This document shows, piece by piece, positions 62,539-64,000 of a stretch of DNA of 64,000 nt. The stretch spans positions 1 through 64,000 of the forward strand of contig JARROJ010000018.1 of the NCBI GenBank assembly GCA_037384065.1. The letters are read 5' to 3'. The notes beneath the pieces were generated by a model. It was not told where the DNA came from, ran no database searches, and saw only the letters and a list, made by a program, of their open reading frames with translations. The position numbers and the translations under genes were made by a program. The stretch is from JABDPF01 sp037384065. Lineage in GTDB: Bacteria; Pseudomonadota; Gammaproteobacteria; Xanthomonadales; SZUA-36. Every line of letters begins with the position of its first letter. The first letter of the stretch is position 1.

Positions 62539-63921
62539 ATGAAGCTGAGCAGCCTGACCGCGCTGTCGTCCGTGGACGGACGGTACGCGTCGAAGACCGA
62601 AGCCCTGCGCCCCATCTGCAGCGAATACGGCCTGATCCAGCGGCGTGTCCGGGTCGAGGCCCACTGGTTCCAGGCGCTGGCCGCACACCCCGACATTCCG
62701 GAGCTGGCGCCGCTGAGCGACACCGCCAACGCCTTCCTCGACAGTCTGGTCGAAGACTTCGACGAGGCGGCGGCGCGCCGGGTCAAGGACATCGAGGCGG
62801 TCACCAACCACGACGTCAAGGCGGTCGAGTACTACCTCAAGGAGCGCTTCGCCGAACTGCCGGAACTGGCGGCCGGCGCCGAGTTCCTGCACTTCGCCTG
62901 CACCTCGGAAGACATCAACAACCTGGCCTACGCCCTGATGCTGAGGGACGCACGGCAACAGGTCATGGCGGACCTGTTCGAGCGCGTCGACCGGGCGCTG
63001 ACGGACCTGGCGGTGGCCCAGGCGAACCGGCCCATGCTGTCCCGCACCCACGGCCAGACGGCGTCGCCGACCACGCTGGGCAAGGAGATCGCCAACGTGG
63101 TCCAGCGCCTGCGCCGCCAGGTCGCCCTGATCGAACGGCAGGAGTGCCTGGGCAAGATCAACGGCGCGGTCGGCAATTTCAATGCGCATCTCGCCGCTTA
63201 CCCGGACCTCGACTGGCCGGCGCTGGCCCGCGAATTCGTCGGCTCCCTGGGACTGACGTGGAACCCCTATACCACGCAGATCGAGCCGCACGACTGGATG
63301 GCCGAACTGTTCCACGCCCTGGCGCGCTACCACACGATCCTCATCGACCTGTGTCGCGACATCTGGTCCTACATCTCGATCGGCTATTTCCGGCAGAAAA
63401 CGGTCGAGGGCGAGGTCGGCTCGTCCACCATGCCGCACAAGGTCAACCCGATCGATTTCGAGAACGCCGAGGGCAATTTCGGCGTCGCGAACGCCCTGCT
63501 CGACCACCTGGCGCACAAGTTGCCGCGCTCGCGCTGGCAGCGGGACCTGACCGATTCGACCGTGCTGCGCGCAATCGGCACCGCCTACGGCCACTCGCTG
63601 GTCGCCCTGCACTCGCTGCTCAAGGGCCTCGGCAAGCTGCAGGTCGACGCCGCGCGCCTGGCGGCCGATCTCGACGCCAGCTGGGAGGTGCTCGCCGAAC
63701 CGATCCAGACCGTCATGCGGCGCTATGGCATCGAGAACCCCTACGAACAACTCAAGGCGCTGACACGCGGCCGGGTGATCACCGCGGCCGATCTCGCGGC
63801 CTTCATCGACGGCCTCGACCTGCCCGCGGAGGCCCTCGACCGCCTGCGCGCGCTGACGCCGGAAAGCTACACCGGCAACGCCGCGGCGCTGGCCGCCGCA
63901 CTGGAACGCGACGAGCCGTGA
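62539..63921 (+). CDS. purB: Adenylosuccinate lyase
   Basis: 460 residues. Start SSLTALSSVDGRYASKTEALRP split is typical of gammaproteobacterial PurB; the fumarase/aspartase signature GSSTMPHKVNPIDFENAEG carries the mobile-loop catalytic Ser, and HGQTASPTTLGKEIANV and SRTH supply the His. It acts twice in purine synthesis, releasing fumarate from SAICAR and from adenylosuccinate. Its stop overlaps the following GTG start of a cupin gene, an arrangement seen in other gammaproteobacteria. Confidence 0.96.
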   Translation: MKLSSLTALSSVDGRYASKTEALRPICSEYGLIQRRVRVEAHWFQALAAHPDIPELAPLSDTANAFLDSLVEDFDEAAARRVKDIEAVTNHDVKAVEYYLKERFAELPELAAGAEFLHFACTSEDINNLAYALMLRDARQQVMADLFERVDRALTDLAVAQANRPMLSRTHGQTASPTTLGKEIANVVQRLRRQVALIERQECLGKINGAVGNFNAHLAAYPDLDWPALAREFVGSLGLTWNPYTTQIEPHDWMAELFHALARYHTILIDLCRDIWSYISIGYFRQKTVEGEVGSSTMPHKVNPIDFENAEGNFGVANALLDHLAHKLPRSRWQRDLTDSTVLRAIGTAYGHSLVALHSLLKGLGKLQVDAARLAADLDASWEVLAEPIQTVMRRYGIENPYEQLKALTRGRVITAADLAAFIDGLDLPAEALDRLRALTPESYTGNAAALAAALERDEP

Positions 63922-64000
63922 ACGCGCCGCTGGGAACGCTGACGGCCGATGCGTTCCTGCAGCGCTACTGGCAACGCGAAGCGCTGCTGGTCCGCCAGGC
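63918..64000 (+). CDS. Start of a cupin-4 ribosomal oxygenase (RoxA/YcfD-like) gene, cut by the window end
   Basis: Only the first 27 codons are present, from GTG 63918, which overlaps the purB stop (GTGA). They read MNAPLGTLTADAFLQRYWQREAL split before LVRQ, matching the 'FLxxYWQKxPLLIRQA' opening of YcfD-type JmjC/cupin enzymes that hydroxylate an arginine of ribosomal protein L16. The catalytic region lies beyond the window, so the call rests on the N-terminal motif and the purB neighbourhood. Confidence 0.7.
   Translation, partial: MNAPLGTLTADAFLQRYWQREALLVRQ

Overview
The window is a high-GC (roughly two-thirds G+C by eye), densely coded chromosomal segment of a gammaproteobacterium. 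The best evidence is the order rpoE-rseA-rseB-rseC-mucD-lepA-lepB-(DUF4845)-rnc-era-recO-pdxJ on the minus strand (30.1 to 19.7 kb), which is typical of Pseudomonas and related gammaproteobacteria. It is supported by nagZ next to a thioinosine phosphorylase gene, a YdbH/YdbL pair, a 1650-residue-type NAD-glutamate dehydrogenase, and purB followed by a cupin gene. A non-enteric, possibly marine lineage near Xanthomonadales, Chromatiales or Woeseiales would fit; the exact family cannot be read from the sequence. I see no rRNA, tRNA, CRISPR array, phage or intact insertion sequence.

Layout. 0-8 kb is an accessory-looking zone of mixed composition: the end of a secreted HAF-type repeat protein, an S41 peptidase, the decayed remains of a REP-associated transposase beside a tandem repeat, two small membrane proteins, a membrane-anchored quinone oxidoreductase-like protein and a trimethyllysine-dioxygenase-like enzyme. 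8-16.2 kb (minus) is a tight gene string: rlmD, nagZ, hypoxanthine phosphoribosyltransferase, methylthioinosine phosphorylase, fadH, an acyl-CoA dehydrogenase and a phosphotransferase of the ACAD10/11 partner type. 16.3-18.9 kb holds a YdbL-like lipoprotein and YdbH; a REC-HPt protein diverges from them. 19.7-30.1 kb is the envelope-stress and housekeeping block, headed by a sigma-E-type promoter.

30.3-33.9 kb (plus) carries an ALDH7-type semialdehyde dehydrogenase, pyrD and murB. gcdH (minus) follows, so two lysine-degradation steps lie close together. 36.2-41.4 kb (plus) is a LolA-like protein, two FtsX-type permeases, a LolD-like ATPase and a predicted outer-membrane barrel, apparently one export system. 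41.4-50.9 kb (minus) has a prolyl-oligopeptidase lipoprotein, fructosamine kinase, low-molecular-weight phosphatase, NAD kinase and the giant glutamate dehydrogenase. 51.0-55.7 kb (plus) pairs an ArsR-methyltransferase regulator with metH. 55.8-58.3 kb (minus) is fkpA-ugd-DUF2058. 58.5-64 kb (plus) is a sodium:solute symporter, an operon of a small membrane peptide, a YtrA-type GntR regulator and an ABC-2 exporter, then purB and the start of a ribosomal-oxygenase-type cupin gene.

Many adjacent genes share 4-base start/stop overlaps (ATGA or GTGA). These fix several starts, including GTG starts. The main oddities are an in-frame LepB-DUF4845 fusion at an A6 run, a terminator hairpin between a TATAAT box and lepA, a possible YnbE-YdbL composite lipoprotein, a transposase relic, and two sharply AT-rich islands inside GC-rich operons.
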